64,000 nucleotides of DNA from Mariprofundus micogutta (GTDB lineage: Bacteria; Pseudomonadota; Zetaproteobacteria; Mariprofundales; Mariprofundaceae): NCBI RefSeq assembly GCF_001895085.1, contig NZ_BDFD01000007.1:1-64000 (forward strand), given 5' to 3'. The notes under the pieces were generated by a model. It did no database searches. It saw only the letters and a list, made by a program, of their open reading frames with translations, and was not told the origin of the DNA. The position numbers and the translations under genes are program-made. How positions within the stretch are numbered: position 1 is the stretch's first letter; each line of letters begins with the position of its first letter. Shown here piece after piece: positions 19,301 through 27,026 of this stretch.

Positions 19301-19868
19301 TCTGCTGAGTATCTTTCATACGTCGCTCAGCTTCACGACGGCGAGAGCGATATTTCATCACGCCTGCCGCCTCCTCAAAGATCACCCGGCGCTCTTCCGG
19401 TTTGGCTGTCACCATGCGGGCAATCGAACCCTGCTCAACAATCGCATAAGCACGCGTGGAAATGCCGGTATCCAGAAACAGGTCCACCACATCTTTCAGG
19501 CGAACCATTTTACCATTGATAAAGGCATCCGATCCGCCTTCCCGCATCAGTCGACGGCGAACCCTGATCTCATCGAGTTCATGGTAAGGAGTGGCCAGCG
19601 AACCTTTCTCAATGGCAAAGGTCAGTTCAACATCACAGATAGCCACCGGCGGTCTGGTATCGGAGCCCTGAAAAATCAGGTCATCCATCACACCACCACG
19701 CAAATGCTTGGCAGAGTGTTCGCCCAGCACCCAACGCAGCGCATCAATAATATTGGATTTGCCGCAGCCGTTCGGGCCTACAATTGCAGTAATACCCCGA
19801 TCAAGGTCGATCCTTGTCGGATCCACAAAGGATTTAAAACCAGCCAGCTCAATACGCTTCAGCCGCAT
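16398..19868 (-). CDS. smc: Chromosome segregation protein SMC
   Basis: The 1156 residues are laid out as a full SMC: Walker A GPNGCGKSN at 31-39, a long coiled coil rich in Gln, Glu and Arg, a hinge at about 490-640, a returning coiled coil, and a C-terminal head with the signature LSGGEKALTA and Walker B FCVLDEVDAPLDDANV. It compacts and segregates the chromosome together with ScpA/ScpB, which are not in the window. Monocistronic as far as can be seen. A weak dyad (CTCAG/CTGAG near 16364-16382) separates it from the convergent HDOD gene. Confidence 0.97.
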   Translation of the reverse strand: MRLKRIELAGFKSFVDPTRIDLDRGITAIVGPNGCGKSNIIDALRWVLGEHSAKHLRGGVMDDLIFQGSDTRPPVAICDVELTFAIEKGSLATPYHELDEIRVRRRLMREGGSDAFINGKMVRLKDVVDLFLDTGISTRAYAIVEQGSIARMVTAKPEERRVIFEEAAGVMKYRSRRREAERRMKDTQQNLDRILDLLEEVRTQCRSLKQQAGRAERFKKMQDEFRHLQSLSLGLRYQSLQLKCRETEQKLAASKSAEAEASRQLSAAERVVTLARSQVVSHEEDAQSVQDRLRQAERKRADLQQQSERLAGERRLLTERKAALKSRIDDAQLHQQRISSELAQLAQRMTEQDDSELQALRLDAQHTLESAQLFYQQQGLNRDTSLAEFERLRHSGDQARVQKEKAEVALARLQERAARLAQQLEGIKDQHAAGKRTLAEAKESRKLNEQVFRQAEQELAAAQEQLDLCRRGREASASDLSGAESDVRALKGTVQELRGRTGNQDVSDDLRHELRARGAVWIDESLHVPEGLEAAVAAALRGRSADAHMPVNPDSSAWKETLKQVVDAPVALFAGAVASEPASGESLADAMGLKADHPLHDLFAPISLVDDITQGFDQSGYSVSRDGWRFEPSGWLVPPSGNRTARRLATQRKLRESEEKLEQAELRLSQVSERFKQAESELESGQKAWQQAHLAATRAEGEWHAAQSRVTQLQTEADSLQERQQRMAADLKETDEEKTHWQLQLQQAGHVDQAELQAAQQRLAERDVQVGSAEKALNQARTALAQVDQSLALFAQARDNLQRESARLEQDTLRLREQVKADSGRLQQVEVELQAASNQSQLDQQLSQAAEHVESMHSSMNEVRQKGHELQQAQHEAERAERQARQLLQQLSQQRQTDEVSEAQGATRLQDLAGEIMHRCQVSADELLISIADLQDLGEVEVIMSRATELEERLGRFGPVNLLAIEEFEQASERELFLSEQATDLEASLSTLGDTISRIDRTTRQRFREVFEQTNAIFQKTFPQLFGGGRAELRLDSDDILTAGVEVIAQPPGKRLQDVTLLSGGEKALTAVALVFSIFKIKPAPFCVLDEVDAPLDDANVGRFGEMVRELAGQVQFLSISHNKITMQQADRLIGVSMPEPGVSKIVAVDMGDVPE

Positions 19869-19997
19869 CTGCGAACCTGCCGAATGTGTTCAGCCGAGGT
19901 TATCATCCTCTCCCTTGTCATTATGCAAGATTCGCAGGAATAGAACGCTAATTCAAGCAAAAGCAGCGATAGTAGAATCAAGCTGATTCAGCTGTTT

Positions 19998-20687
19998 TTA
20001 TGAATCGATTGCATCCTTTTTCAGGTGGTTCAGCAGCAGGAAACTGACCATGCATGCGGTAAATCCCGAGGCTGTGACCATATAGAGTACGATGAGCTGT
20101 GCCACAGCAGCATTAAGGGCAGTGGCTCCAGCCAACACCATGCCCACAAAAATACCCGGCATATGCACCAGCCCTACCACGCGAAGCGTATCAATCGTTG
20201 GAATCATCGCTGTTTTAATACCTTCGCCAACCAGGCCGCCTGACTTCAATTGCGCATACATGATCGAAACTGCATTCATGCCATTGGCTGCAATCATACT
20301 ACCCAGTGGCACCAGTGTACGGGTGGCATCATCAATGGAGCCTGTGAAAGCAAGCCAGGGCAGGGTCAGCAGACAGCCGCAGGCCAGACCGACGGATGAA
20401 GCTATCCATGTTCTGATTTCACCATCGTAATGGCTGGCACTGTTATGACCGGCCAGCAGACAAAAACCTGCTATCAATAAAGCCTGAGCCAGATGCGACT
20501 GTATATCGAAAATCCAGTGCAACACCAGCGCCAGCGCCAGCAGCTGCAAAAGTCCGCGAGCAGACGCGATAAGCATCTTCTTCGACAAACCCAGATTTTC
20601 CCGATGTGCCCAATAGGCCACACCGGCCAGCAGCAACCAAGCCGCCAGCAGCTTAATCAGCGTATCGGTAAGGTTCTCATCAATCAT
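19998..20687 (-). CDS. fetB: FetB-like (UPF0014) ABC permease
   Basis: 229 residues with about seven hydrophobic segments. UPF0014 motifs are visible: ARGLLQLLALALVL, PLGSMIAANGMNAVS and GLVHMPGIFVGMVLAGA. In E. coli FetAB exports iron. No FetA-type ATPase gene is adjacent, so the partner must be elsewhere. It is slightly shorter than E. coli FetB. An iron exporter would suit a cell that handles large iron fluxes, but substrate and direction are inferred from the family only. Confidence 0.78.
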   Translation of the reverse strand: MIDENLTDTLIKLLAAWLLLAGVAYWAHRENLGLSKKMLIASARGLLQLLALALVLHWIFDIQSHLAQALLIAGFCLLAGHNSASHYDGEIRTWIASSVGLACGCLLTLPWLAFTGSIDDATRTLVPLGSMIAANGMNAVSIMYAQLKSGGLVGEGIKTAMIPTIDTLRVVGLVHMPGIFVGMVLAGATALNAAVAQLIVLYMVTASGFTACMVSFLLLNHLKKDAIDS

Positions 20688-20864
20688 CTGTATAGAAACC
20701 GGCTTTCATTTTCTGCATGCATCCGATTTCAATCCATATACCTACAATGTGCAACGGGAATTGTTCTGCAGCTTTACTTAATACATCGGCGAATTCGGGA
20801 TAGCCCGGCAGGCCCGGAATATATAACCTTCGCAGTAATGAATATTTATCTTACATCAGGGCAT

Positions 20865-20894
20865 AAAAAAACCGGGCATCAAATGCCCGGTTTT
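20865..20894 (-). terminator. Intrinsic terminator after tRNA-Ala
   Basis: On the minus strand the stem ACCGGGCAT/ATGCCCGGT closes a three-base loop and is followed by a run of seven to eight T. It lies directly downstream of the tRNA-Ala gene. Confidence 0.9.
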
Positions 20895-20899
20895 CAATA

Positions 20900-20975
20900 T
20901 GGTGGAGCCAAGCGGGATCGAACCGCTGACCTCCACACTGCCAGTGTGGCGCTCTCCCAGCTGAGCTATGGCCCC
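20900..20975 (-). tRNA. tRNA-Ala (anticodon GGC)
   Basis: 76 bases forming a full cloverleaf. The acceptor stem is GGGGCCA with TGGCTCC (one G-U pair). The D-arm contains AGCTCAGCTGGGAGAGC. The anticodon stem CCACA/TGTGG has loop CTGGCAG, so the anticodon is GGC. The T-arm has GTTCGATCC. The discriminator is A and the CCA end is encoded. It diverges from trpE, only 74 bases from the trpE ATG. Confidence 0.97.
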
Positions 20976-20986
20976 GAATCTTCAAA

Positions 20987-21036
20987 AACAGGTTATCTCT
21001 CCTGTTGCGAAGGCGGCGCATTTCGCCACAGCAGGG
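20987..21036 (+). promoter_or_regulatory. trpE leader with two mutually exclusive hairpins
   Basis: CCTGTT (21001-21006) can pair upstream with AACAGG (20987-20992) or, extended to CCTGTTGCGAA, downstream with TTCG..CAGCAGG ending at 21035. The second pairing would bury AGGG, the only Shine-Dalgarno-like stretch ahead of the trpE ATG at 21050. No Trp-rich leader peptide was found. A regulatory role is inference. Confidence 0.35.
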
Positions 21037-21049
21037 TAATCTTGTCAAC

Positions 21050-22480
21050 ATGAGCACATCCATGAAACTTTTCCGCCGCACTCTATCCGCCGACTGCTTA
21101 ACGCCTCCGGGCCTGTTTTCTCGCCTTGTGAACAGGGGCGACTGCTTTATGTTTGAATCTGCCGAAGGCGGCGAGCAATGGGGGCGTTACAGCATTCTGG
21201 GCATCAGCCCCGCATGCAGAGCCACATCAAACGGGGGCTCAACGCATCTATTATATCGCGATGGCCGCGAAGATTCATTCGATGGCGGCATTCTCGACTG
21301 GTTGCGGGATTGTGTGCTGAATCAGGAGTTCATTGCTGAAGATGACCTGCCATTTGCCGGCGGAGCTGTCGGCTACTTTGGCTATCAAATTGTTTCCCAG
21401 TTTGAAGATATTCCGGCTGACCTGCCCGATCCGGTTGGTGCGCCTGAATCAGCGTACTTGCTGGTTGACCGGTTTATGGTTTTCGACAACCTCAAAGGCA
21501 CACTAACCTGCTGTGTGCGCCTGCCCGAAGATGAAAGCGAAGAAGCTGAAAATGTCTTAAACCGTATGGAATCCAGTATCTATGAAGGAGAAATGGCTCA
21601 GGTCCTGAAACTCGATGCGGATACAACGCTGACAGATGCACCTGTTGCCCAGACTACACAGACTGATTTTGAAGCCGCCGTTTCCAAAGCGCGCGAATAT
21701 ATTCATGCCGGTGATATTTTTCAGGTCGTATTAAGTCAGCGTTTCTCCAAAAAACTCAGCTGCCACCCATTCGATGTATATCGTGCCGTGCGCCACATTA
21801 ATCCGTCGCCCTACCTGTTTTACCTGCATATCGGAGACACGGTTCTGGTTGGTTCCTCGCCTGAAATCCTTGTGCGCAGAGAGATGGATAAAGCCGTGGT
21901 TCGCCCCATTGCAGGTACACGTCCGCGTGGGAAAACTGCGGAAGAAGATAAAGCACTCGAAAAGGATCTTTTACAGGATGCCAAGGAGCTGGCTGAACAT
22001 GTAATGCTTGTTGATCTGGGCCGCAACGACCTTGGTCGCGTGTGTGAATATGGTTCGGTCTCTTTAACTGAATCCATGACTATTGAACGCTACTCGCACG
22101 TGATGCATATCGTTTCACAGGTTGAAGGCGACTTGAGAGATGATGCCGACAGCCTTGATCTGCTGGCAGCCACGTTCCCCGCCGGCACTGTTTCGGGTGC
22201 ACCGAAAGTACGAGCCATGGAGATCATTCACGAACTGGAGCCGGTCGCTCGCGGCCCCTATGCAGGCACTGTCGGTTATATCGGCTTTGGCGGTCAACGT
22301 ATGGATACGGCCATTGCTATTCGAACCGCCGTCATCCACGGCGGTGAGGTTCATATTCAAGCAGGCGCCGGAATAGTTGCAGATTCAGTACCCGAGCGTG
22401 AACATACAGAATGCGTAAACAAGGCCACCGCCATGTTCCGTGCTGTGGCACTGGCAGAAGCTCAAGGAAAGGAAGTTTAA
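21050..22480 (+). CDS. trpE: Anthranilate synthase component I TrpE
   Basis: Converts chorismate with ammonia from TrpG to anthranilate. The chorismate-binding core is complete: [64 protein letters not shown] and [14 protein letters not shown]. The start at 21050 (MSTSMKLF) is preferred over an in-frame TTG at 21005; a third option is the ATG at 21062. First gene of trpE-trpG-trpD-trpC; trpF, trpB and trpA do not follow. Confidence 0.96.
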   Translation: MSTSMKLFRRTLSADCLTPPGLFSRLVNRGDCFMFESAEGGEQWGRYSILGISPACRATSNGGSTHLLYRDGREDSFDGGILDWLRDCVLNQEFIAEDDLPFAGGAVGYFGYQIVSQFEDIPADLPDPVGAPESAYLLVDRFMVFDNLKGTLTCCVRLPEDESEEAENVLNRMESSIYEGEMAQVLKLDADTTLTDAPVAQTTQTDFEAAVSKAREYIHAGDIFQVVLSQRFSKKLSCHPFDVYRAVRHINPSPYLFYLHIGDTVLVGSSPEILVRREMDKAVVRPIAGTRPRGKTAEEDKALEKDLLQDAKELAEHVMLVDLGRNDLGRVCEYGSVSLTESMTIERYSHVMHIVSQVEGDLRDDADSLDLLAATFPAGTVSGAPKVRAMEIIHELEPVARGPYAGTVGYIGFGGQRMDTAIAIRTAVIHGGEVHIQAGAGIVADSVPEREHTECVNKATAMFRAVALAEAQGKEV

Positions 22481-22481
22481 G

Positions 22482-23048
22482 ATGATTCTCGTTATCGATA
22501 ACTACGATTCATTCACCTTCAATCTGGTGCAATATCTGGGCGAACTGGGCGAAACACCACTGGTTTATCGCAATGACAAAATCACACTCGATGAAATCGC
22601 CGATCTGAAACCGGATCATCTGCTGGTCTCCCCTGGCCCATGCACACCGCATGAGGCAGGCATCTCAACTGAGGTCATTCGTCGATTCTCAGGTGAAATT
22701 CCCATCCTCGGCGTCTGCCTTGGTCACCAGTCGATTTCAGCTGTATTCGGAGGACAGGTGATTCGTGCACCTCGCCTGATGCATGGCAAGACAAGTCTGA
22801 TCGAACATAATGGCGAGGGCGTCTTCAAAGGACTGCCATCCCCCTTCACCGCCACCCGCTATCACTCACTGATTGTACCGGAACCGCTGCCCGACTGCCT
22901 TGTTAAAACCGCCTGGACCGGGGAAGGTGAGCTGATGGGACTGCGACACCGCGAACATCCCACCTTTGGCGTTCAATTCCATCCGGAATCCATTCTGACC
23001 GAACATGGTCATGCGATGCTGAAAAACTTTCTTCAGGCCACAGCGTGA
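22482..23048 (+). CDS. trpG: Anthranilate synthase component II (glutamine amidotransferase) TrpG
   Basis: Class I glutamine amidotransferase of 188 residues supplying ammonia to TrpE. The nucleophile is C79 in GVCLGHQ, and the His/Glu pair is in QFHPES. Members often also serve PabB (folate), since DNYDSFT-type proteins are shared. The ATG lies one base after the trpE stop, with GGAAAGGAAG upstream. Its stop is followed within 5 bases by inverted-repeat copy A. Confidence 0.95.
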   Translation: MILVIDNYDSFTFNLVQYLGELGETPLVYRNDKITLDEIADLKPDHLLVSPGPCTPHEAGISTEVIRRFSGEIPILGVCLGHQSISAVFGGQVIRAPRLMHGKTSLIEHNGEGVFKGLPSPFTATRYHSLIVPEPLPDCLVKTAWTGEGELMGLRHREHPTFGVQFHPESILTEHGHAMLKNFLQATA

Positions 23049-23052
23049 TGAA

Positions 23053-23196
23053 TTCACCGCAGAGTACGCAGAGTTACGCAGAGGAAAGACAAAGCAATCA
23101 AGGTTATTATAGACAGACCCTGTTAAACAACCTCCACGCCTTGCTGCCAAGCGTTCTTGATTTAACTCTGCGGAACTCTGCGTCCTCTGTGGTTCA
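23053..23196. repeat. CGCAGAG inverted-repeat element, copy A (non-coding)
   Basis: The left arm 23053-23084 reads TTCACCGCAGAGTACGCAGA, then GTTACGCAGAGG; the right arm 23166-23196 is its inverted counterpart with the outer block CCTCTGTGGTTCAA. Each arm is three tandem 9-10-bp CGCAGAG-type units. About 80 bp of non-coding DNA lies between. The element starts 5 bp after the trpG stop and ends just before the AGAGG Shine-Dalgarno of trpD, so operon continuity is kept. Confidence 0.85.
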
Positions 23197-23211
23197 AAAA
23201 AGAGGTATGCG

Positions 23212-24237
23212 ATGAGCGATGCTATCATTCAGATGATAAAGGATTTGCAAGCGGGCGATACAATTTTTGGTGAGAATACTGAAGCTGTCTTCACTGCCAT
23301 CATGAATGGCGAAGCCAGTCCCGCTCAGATCTCTGCCATTCTTACAGGCCTCTCTATTCGTGGTGAGTCTGCAGAGGTTGTAGCTGGTGCAGCCAAAGCC
23401 ATGCGTGCTGCATCGACAAAGATTTCACCACAGGCTAGCGGATTGATTGATACATGCGGTACCGGTGGCGATGGTGCGAAAACATTTAATATCTCCACAG
23501 CCGTTTCTTTGGTTGTTGCTGCCTGCGGTGTGCCTGTGGCCAAACACGGCAACCGCGCCATGTCATCCAAGTCCGGAGCAGCTGATGTTCTGGAAGCCCT
23601 TGGTGTGAACCTCAACATCTCACCGGAACAGGTGGCTGATTGCATTGATAATACCGGCATCGGTTTCCTGTTTGCCCAACATCTGCATCCAGCGATGAAA
23701 CATGCAGGCCCGGTACGGCGTGAACTTGGCATTCGCACGGTTTTCAATCTTTTAGGGCCTTTGACCAATCCGGCCAATGCTGAATATCAGGTATTGGGTG
23801 TTTTTGCCAAAGACAAGCTCGAACTGGTTGCCGGGGCACTCCAGCAATTAGGATGCAAACGTGCACTCGTGGTACATGGTCGTGACGGCCTTGATGAAAT
23901 TACCACGACCACCATCACCGATGCCATTCTGATCCAACAGGGCCAGGAACCGATCACATTTGAAATCGACCCTGAAGCCTTTGGCATGCCCTATGCCGCT
24001 CCTGAAGCGTTGGCTGGTGATGATGCCGCAACCAATGCAGCCATACTTCAACATATCTTTGCAGGTCAGGCCGGTGCTGGTCGTGATATCGTATTGCTCA
24101 ATGCCGGTGCCGCTCTTTGGGTCGCCGGCAAAGTGAATGGTATTGGTGAAGGCATCGCAATGGCCGCACAAGCAATCGATTCAGGCAAAGTCACCGAAAC
24201 CCTGAATGCACTGATTGATTTCACTCAAAAGGCATGA
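23212..24237 (+). CDS. trpD: Anthranilate phosphoribosyltransferase TrpD
   Basis: Attaches phosphoribosyl pyrophosphate to anthranilate. 341 residues, with the PRPP loop GTGGDGAKTFNIST at 83-96, KHGNRAMSSKSGAADVLEALG and VFNLLGPLTNP. The ATG at 23212 has AGAGG upstream, located just outside repeat copy A. Its TGA overlaps the ATG of the GxxExxY ORF in copy B. Confidence 0.97.
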   Translation: MSDAIIQMIKDLQAGDTIFGENTEAVFTAIMNGEASPAQISAILTGLSIRGESAEVVAGAAKAMRAASTKISPQASGLIDTCGTGGDGAKTFNISTAVSLVVAACGVPVAKHGNRAMSSKSGAADVLEALGVNLNISPEQVADCIDNTGIGFLFAQHLHPAMKHAGPVRRELGIRTVFNLLGPLTNPANAEYQVLGVFAKDKLELVAGALQQLGCKRALVVHGRDGLDEITTTTITDAILIQQGQEPITFEIDPEAFGMPYAAPEALAGDDAATNAAILQHIFAGQAGAGRDIVLLNAGAALWVAGKVNGIGEGIAMAAQAIDSGKVTETLNALIDFTQKA

Positions 24238-24647
24238 CTGATTTTTCACCGCAGAGGACGCAGAGTTCCGCAGAGCTAAATCAATTAAGCCAAAAGACTC
24301 TTGATGCTGCATTTCGAGTGCACTCAGCGCTTGACCCTGGACTACTTGAATCAACGTATGAACACTGCCTGTGCTACGAGTTGACAAAAAAAAATATCAG
24401 CGCCACTCGGCAGGTGCAGCTTCCAGTGGTCTATGATGGAACTAAAATTGATGCTGGCTACCGAATCGATTTATTGATTGAAGATAAAATTATTGTTGAA
24501 GTTAAAGCTACCGAAAGCCTGTTACCCATTCATGAGGCCCAACTTCTGATTTACCTAAAGTTGGCCAACAAGCAGTTGGGTCTATTGATTAACTTCAACG
24601 TTCGATCCCTGAAACATGGCATCAAACGCATGGTTCATGACCTGTGA
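24234..24647 (+). CDS. GxxExxY-family PD-(D/E)XK nuclease-like protein inside repeat copy B
   Basis: 137 residues. G36-LL-E39-ST-Y42 is the family's GxxExxY motif. D79 in RIDLLIEDKIIVEVKA with E89-x-K91 forms a PD-(D/E)XK-type active-site pattern, followed by EAQLLIYLKL. The function of the family is not established. The only in-frame start is the ATG overlapping the trpD stop (ATGA), so residues about 4-14 (FSPQRTQSSAE) are a translation of the left inverted repeat. It lies wholly within the repeat element between trpD and trpC, which suggests it came with the element. Expression by translational coupling to trpD is likely. Confidence 0.85.
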   Translation: MTDFSPQRTQSSAELNQLSQKTLDAAFRVHSALDPGLLESTYEHCLCYELTKKNISATRQVQLPVVYDGTKIDAGYRIDLLIEDKIIVEVKATESLLPIHEAQLLIYLKLANKQLGLLINFNVRSLKHGIKRMVHDL

Positions 24648-24736
24648 TTTTCACATGAACAATTCAACAACTGGAGCACCTGAAATGCTGTTTTTATCTA
24701 GCTTTACTCTGCGCAACGCTGCGTCCTCTGTGGTAA
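24245..24736. mobile_element. CGCAGAG inverted-repeat element, copy B (carries nuclease ORF)
   Basis: The left arm 24245-24275 (TTCACCGCAGAGGACGCAGA, then GTTCCGCAGAG) and the inverted right arm 24706-24736 (outer block CTGCGTCCTCTGTGGT) enclose the GxxExxY ORF. Total about 492 bp. The element starts 8 bp after the trpD stop and ends 6 bp before the trpC ATG. The match to copy A extends past the arm (TAAATCAA follows in both when oriented alike). No target duplication could be recognised. Confidence 0.75.
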
Positions 24737-24742
24737 AATAAT

Positions 24743-25528
24743 ATGAGTTCAATACTGAATGAAATCGCTGAATACAAACGCGGCTGGGTTGCCGAGTGCA
24801 AACAACGAGTAAGCGAAACTGAGCTTGTAGAACTAGCCAGAACGAAATCACCACTCGATTTTGCCGGGGCGCTACAAAACAAAGTCGCAGGCAAGCAAAA
24901 TGCAGTCATTGCCGAAGTAAAAAAAGCCAGTCCTTCCAAAGGTATCATCCGTCCTGACTTTGATCCTGTAAGCATTGCACGCTCCTATGAATCCGGCGGT
25001 GCTAGCTGCCTATCCGTACTGACCGATGTGAAATATTTTCAGGGTAAAGATGAGTATGTCACGGCAATACGCGAAGCTGTAAATCTGCCAATCCTGCGCA
25101 AGGACTTCATGCTCGACCCGTATCAGATCATTGAAGCCAAAGCCATGGGCGCGGATGCAGTCCTGGTGATCCTGGCCATGGTGGATGATGTGTTGGCTGC
25201 CGATCTGACTGCGTGTGCTCATGAGTTGAACCTGTCCGTATTGCCGGAAGTACACAATGCAGAAGAACTTGAACGAGCCATGAAACTGGACACGCAGCTT
25301 ATGGGCATCAATAACCGCAACCTGCATAGCTTTGAGACGGCACTGGATACAACTATTTCCCTGTTAAATCAGATTGACAGCAAGCGTAGCGTAATTACCG
25401 AATCAGGTATCTTCACAGCGACTGATATCAAACTGATGAACGAGAATGACGTCTATGGCTTTTTGATTGGTGAATCCCTGATGCGTCAAACTGATCCGGG
25501 CGAAGCGCTTCAGAAACTGATGAGTTAA
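24743..25528 (+). CDS. trpC: Indole-3-glycerol phosphate synthase TrpC
   Basis: TIM-barrel enzyme of 261 residues closing the indole ring. The catalytic set is visible: VIAEVKKASPSKG, LPILRKDFMLDPYQI, LPEVHNAEELERA, GINNRNLHSFE and VITESGI. Monofunctional: no TrpF fused. Last gene of this trp cluster; the convergent lipoprotein gene ends 6 bp away with no visible terminator between. Confidence 0.97.
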   Translation: MSSILNEIAEYKRGWVAECKQRVSETELVELARTKSPLDFAGALQNKVAGKQNAVIAEVKKASPSKGIIRPDFDPVSIARSYESGGASCLSVLTDVKYFQGKDEYVTAIREAVNLPILRKDFMLDPYQIIEAKAMGADAVLVILAMVDDVLAADLTACAHELNLSVLPEVHNAEELERAMKLDTQLMGINNRNLHSFETALDTTISLLNQIDSKRSVITESGIFTATDIKLMNENDVYGFLIGESLMRQTDPGEALQKLMS

Positions 25529-25534
25529 AGGTCT

Positions 25535-26188
25535 TTATTGTCCGGAAGCACTGCCACGACGGGGCATTTTGGCCAACTGCTCTTCAACTGCCACAAACAG
25601 CTCTTCAGACTTATTTATAGTCAATGCCTTATCAACCCAAGCATTATCTTTATAATGCTGGCCGGCCACATGCACTTCAAGTCTGGTTTCAGAAGCTTCA
25701 GTCATAATCATTCGCACAAAAAATCGATGTCGCGTAAAACCCAAGACACTCTGGATATTCACATCATTTTCACCCTTTCGAATCCAGTCAGATGTAATCA
25801 CTGCATTGGGTGAGTCAACAGTTTCAACCGGCATATTCAGACTTATCATCGCATCAATCACTGCGGAAAACAGAATTGGTGGCGACACATTGAAAACACG
25901 CTCCATCACAGTGGCTTGGCGATCAACCAGTACTTTTTCATATTTATCTGGCCAAGTATCCCTGTTGCTAGCTATTCCAACATAACCACCCATAGGAAGT
26001 CTGCGTGTAATTGAGGTATCAGACCGAATTTCTTCACTGATCGGTTTAACTCCCTGAGAACCCTGGGCATCAGCAACCACCTCTCGTGAGGATGATCCTG
26101 TGTCCCAAAATAGCTGCGGCATATCAGCGCATGCTGAAAGCAACATCAGTAAAGCGGAAGCGAATAAATAACGGAGAATTAAATACAT
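25535..26188 (-). CDS. Outer-membrane lipoprotein, paralogue 2 (BamC/NlpB-like)
   Basis: Signal peptide with lipobox LLSAC at residues about 16-20, then ADMPQLFWDT, an unstructured linker and a C-terminal domain with SLNMPVETVDSPNAVITSDWI and RHRFFVRMIM. It is clearly paralogous to the gene just upstream, which shares MPxLFWDT, the SPxxxxTxDWIRK block and RHRFxxRI. The pattern resembles BamC/NlpB-type lipoproteins (helix-grip fold) but the family is not certain. Five bases separate the two genes, so they are co-transcribed. Confidence 0.7.
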   Translation of the reverse strand: MYLILRYLFASALLMLLSACADMPQLFWDTGSSSREVVADAQGSQGVKPISEEIRSDTSITRRLPMGGYVGIASNRDTWPDKYEKVLVDRQATVMERVFNVSPPILFSAVIDAMISLNMPVETVDSPNAVITSDWIRKGENDVNIQSVLGFTRHRFFVRMIMTEASETRLEVHVAGQHYKDNAWVDKALTINKSEELFVAVEEQLAKMPRRGSASGQ

Positions 26189-26193
26189 CGTTT

Positions 26194-26907
26194 TTATTCA
26201 GGAGATCTTTCTGAAGCAGGGGTCTGCTGCATGAGGGCAAGCTGATTCTCTACTGCAGCAAACAATTCAGCACGTGGTTTGTTGCTAAATTGTTTGTTCA
26301 CCCAGTGATTATTCAAAAACACTTGACTGATCATGCGCACTTCAAGCCTACTTTGCGGGGCAATATCGCCATCGGTTTTAAAAATACGCAGCACGAAGCG
26401 ATGCCGGTAGGCTTTAGGTTTTCCTGCTCCACCTAATAAGCTCTCCAAATTTAACATGCTATTAGTGCCCACCTGTTTTCGAATCCAGTCCGTCGTGAGG
26501 ATCCCGCTGGGTGAATCAACAGAATTCACCGGCATACTCAATGCTGTCATCGCATCCGCCGCCGCTGAGAATAGATTCATGGATTCGATGTTATATTGTC
26601 GAGCCTCCAGTGACACTGCCTTACCAGCTACAGCCTTGCGGTATTGAACTGGTACTGGAACTGAATTTGGAGCCATCTCAACCTGATCAGTTTCAGGTAT
26701 CTCTAGCTCCGCCCGAAGCTCCGGCGGCACCTCCAGTGGCGCACGCGGCTTATCACCAGCTCCGTCATAGCTTGCTGCACCCTTGGCATAAACAGGGCCA
26801 TCATTCTGACCTTCTTGCGTATCCCAGAATAATTTGGGCATGCCGCTACATGCTGAAAGAAGAAAAAGTAATGAGCTAATGAGGAAGTATCGGGCAATAT
26901 GATTCAT
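26194..26907 (-). CDS. Outer-membrane lipoprotein, paralogue 1 (BamC/NlpB-like)
   Basis: Begins MNHIARYFLISSLLFLLSAC, a lipoprotein signal ending in LSAC, then SGMPKLFWDT. The Pro-rich stretch KPRAPLEVPPELRAEL is reminiscent of the BamC N-terminal region. The C-terminal half has ALSMPVNSVDSPSGILTTDW and YRHRFVLRIFK. The start at 26907 is preferred over 26973, which would put 22 residues ahead of the signal. Upstream member of a tandem pair; it lies downstream of the cytochrome-porin but is separated from it by two terminators. Confidence 0.72.
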   Translation of the reverse strand: MNHIARYFLISSLLFLLSACSGMPKLFWDTQEGQNDGPVYAKGAASYDGAGDKPRAPLEVPPELRAELEIPETDQVEMAPNSVPVPVQYRKAVAGKAVSLEARQYNIESMNLFSAAADAMTALSMPVNSVDSPSGILTTDWIRKQVGTNSMLNLESLLGGAGKPKAYRHRFVLRIFKTDGDIAPQSRLEVRMISQVFLNNHWVNKQFSNKPRAELFAAVENQLALMQQTPASERSPE

Positions 26908-26995
26908 AGTGGCAATTCCATCTGCTGGGACCCTCCGGGTCAAGCTCTGCTTTACTGCCTGAGCAAATCCCATACAGGAAGTTCACAGCCCCAAC

Positions 26996-27021
26996 AAAAA
27001 GGGGTGGCAAAAGCCATCCCC
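26996..27021 (-). terminator. Second tandem terminator after cytochrome-porin
   Basis: On the minus strand GGGGATGGC pairs with GCCACCCC around a TTTT loop (one bulged base) and is followed by five T. Confidence 0.8.
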
Positions 27022-27026
27022 TCAAA

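Noticed and set aside
22866-23228. Minus-strand ORF with EPQRTQSSAELNQ, resembling the start of the GxxExxY protein
   Set aside because: The similarity comes only from reading the repeat arm of copy A in the same frame. The nuclease core is absent, and the rest is antisense to trpG.
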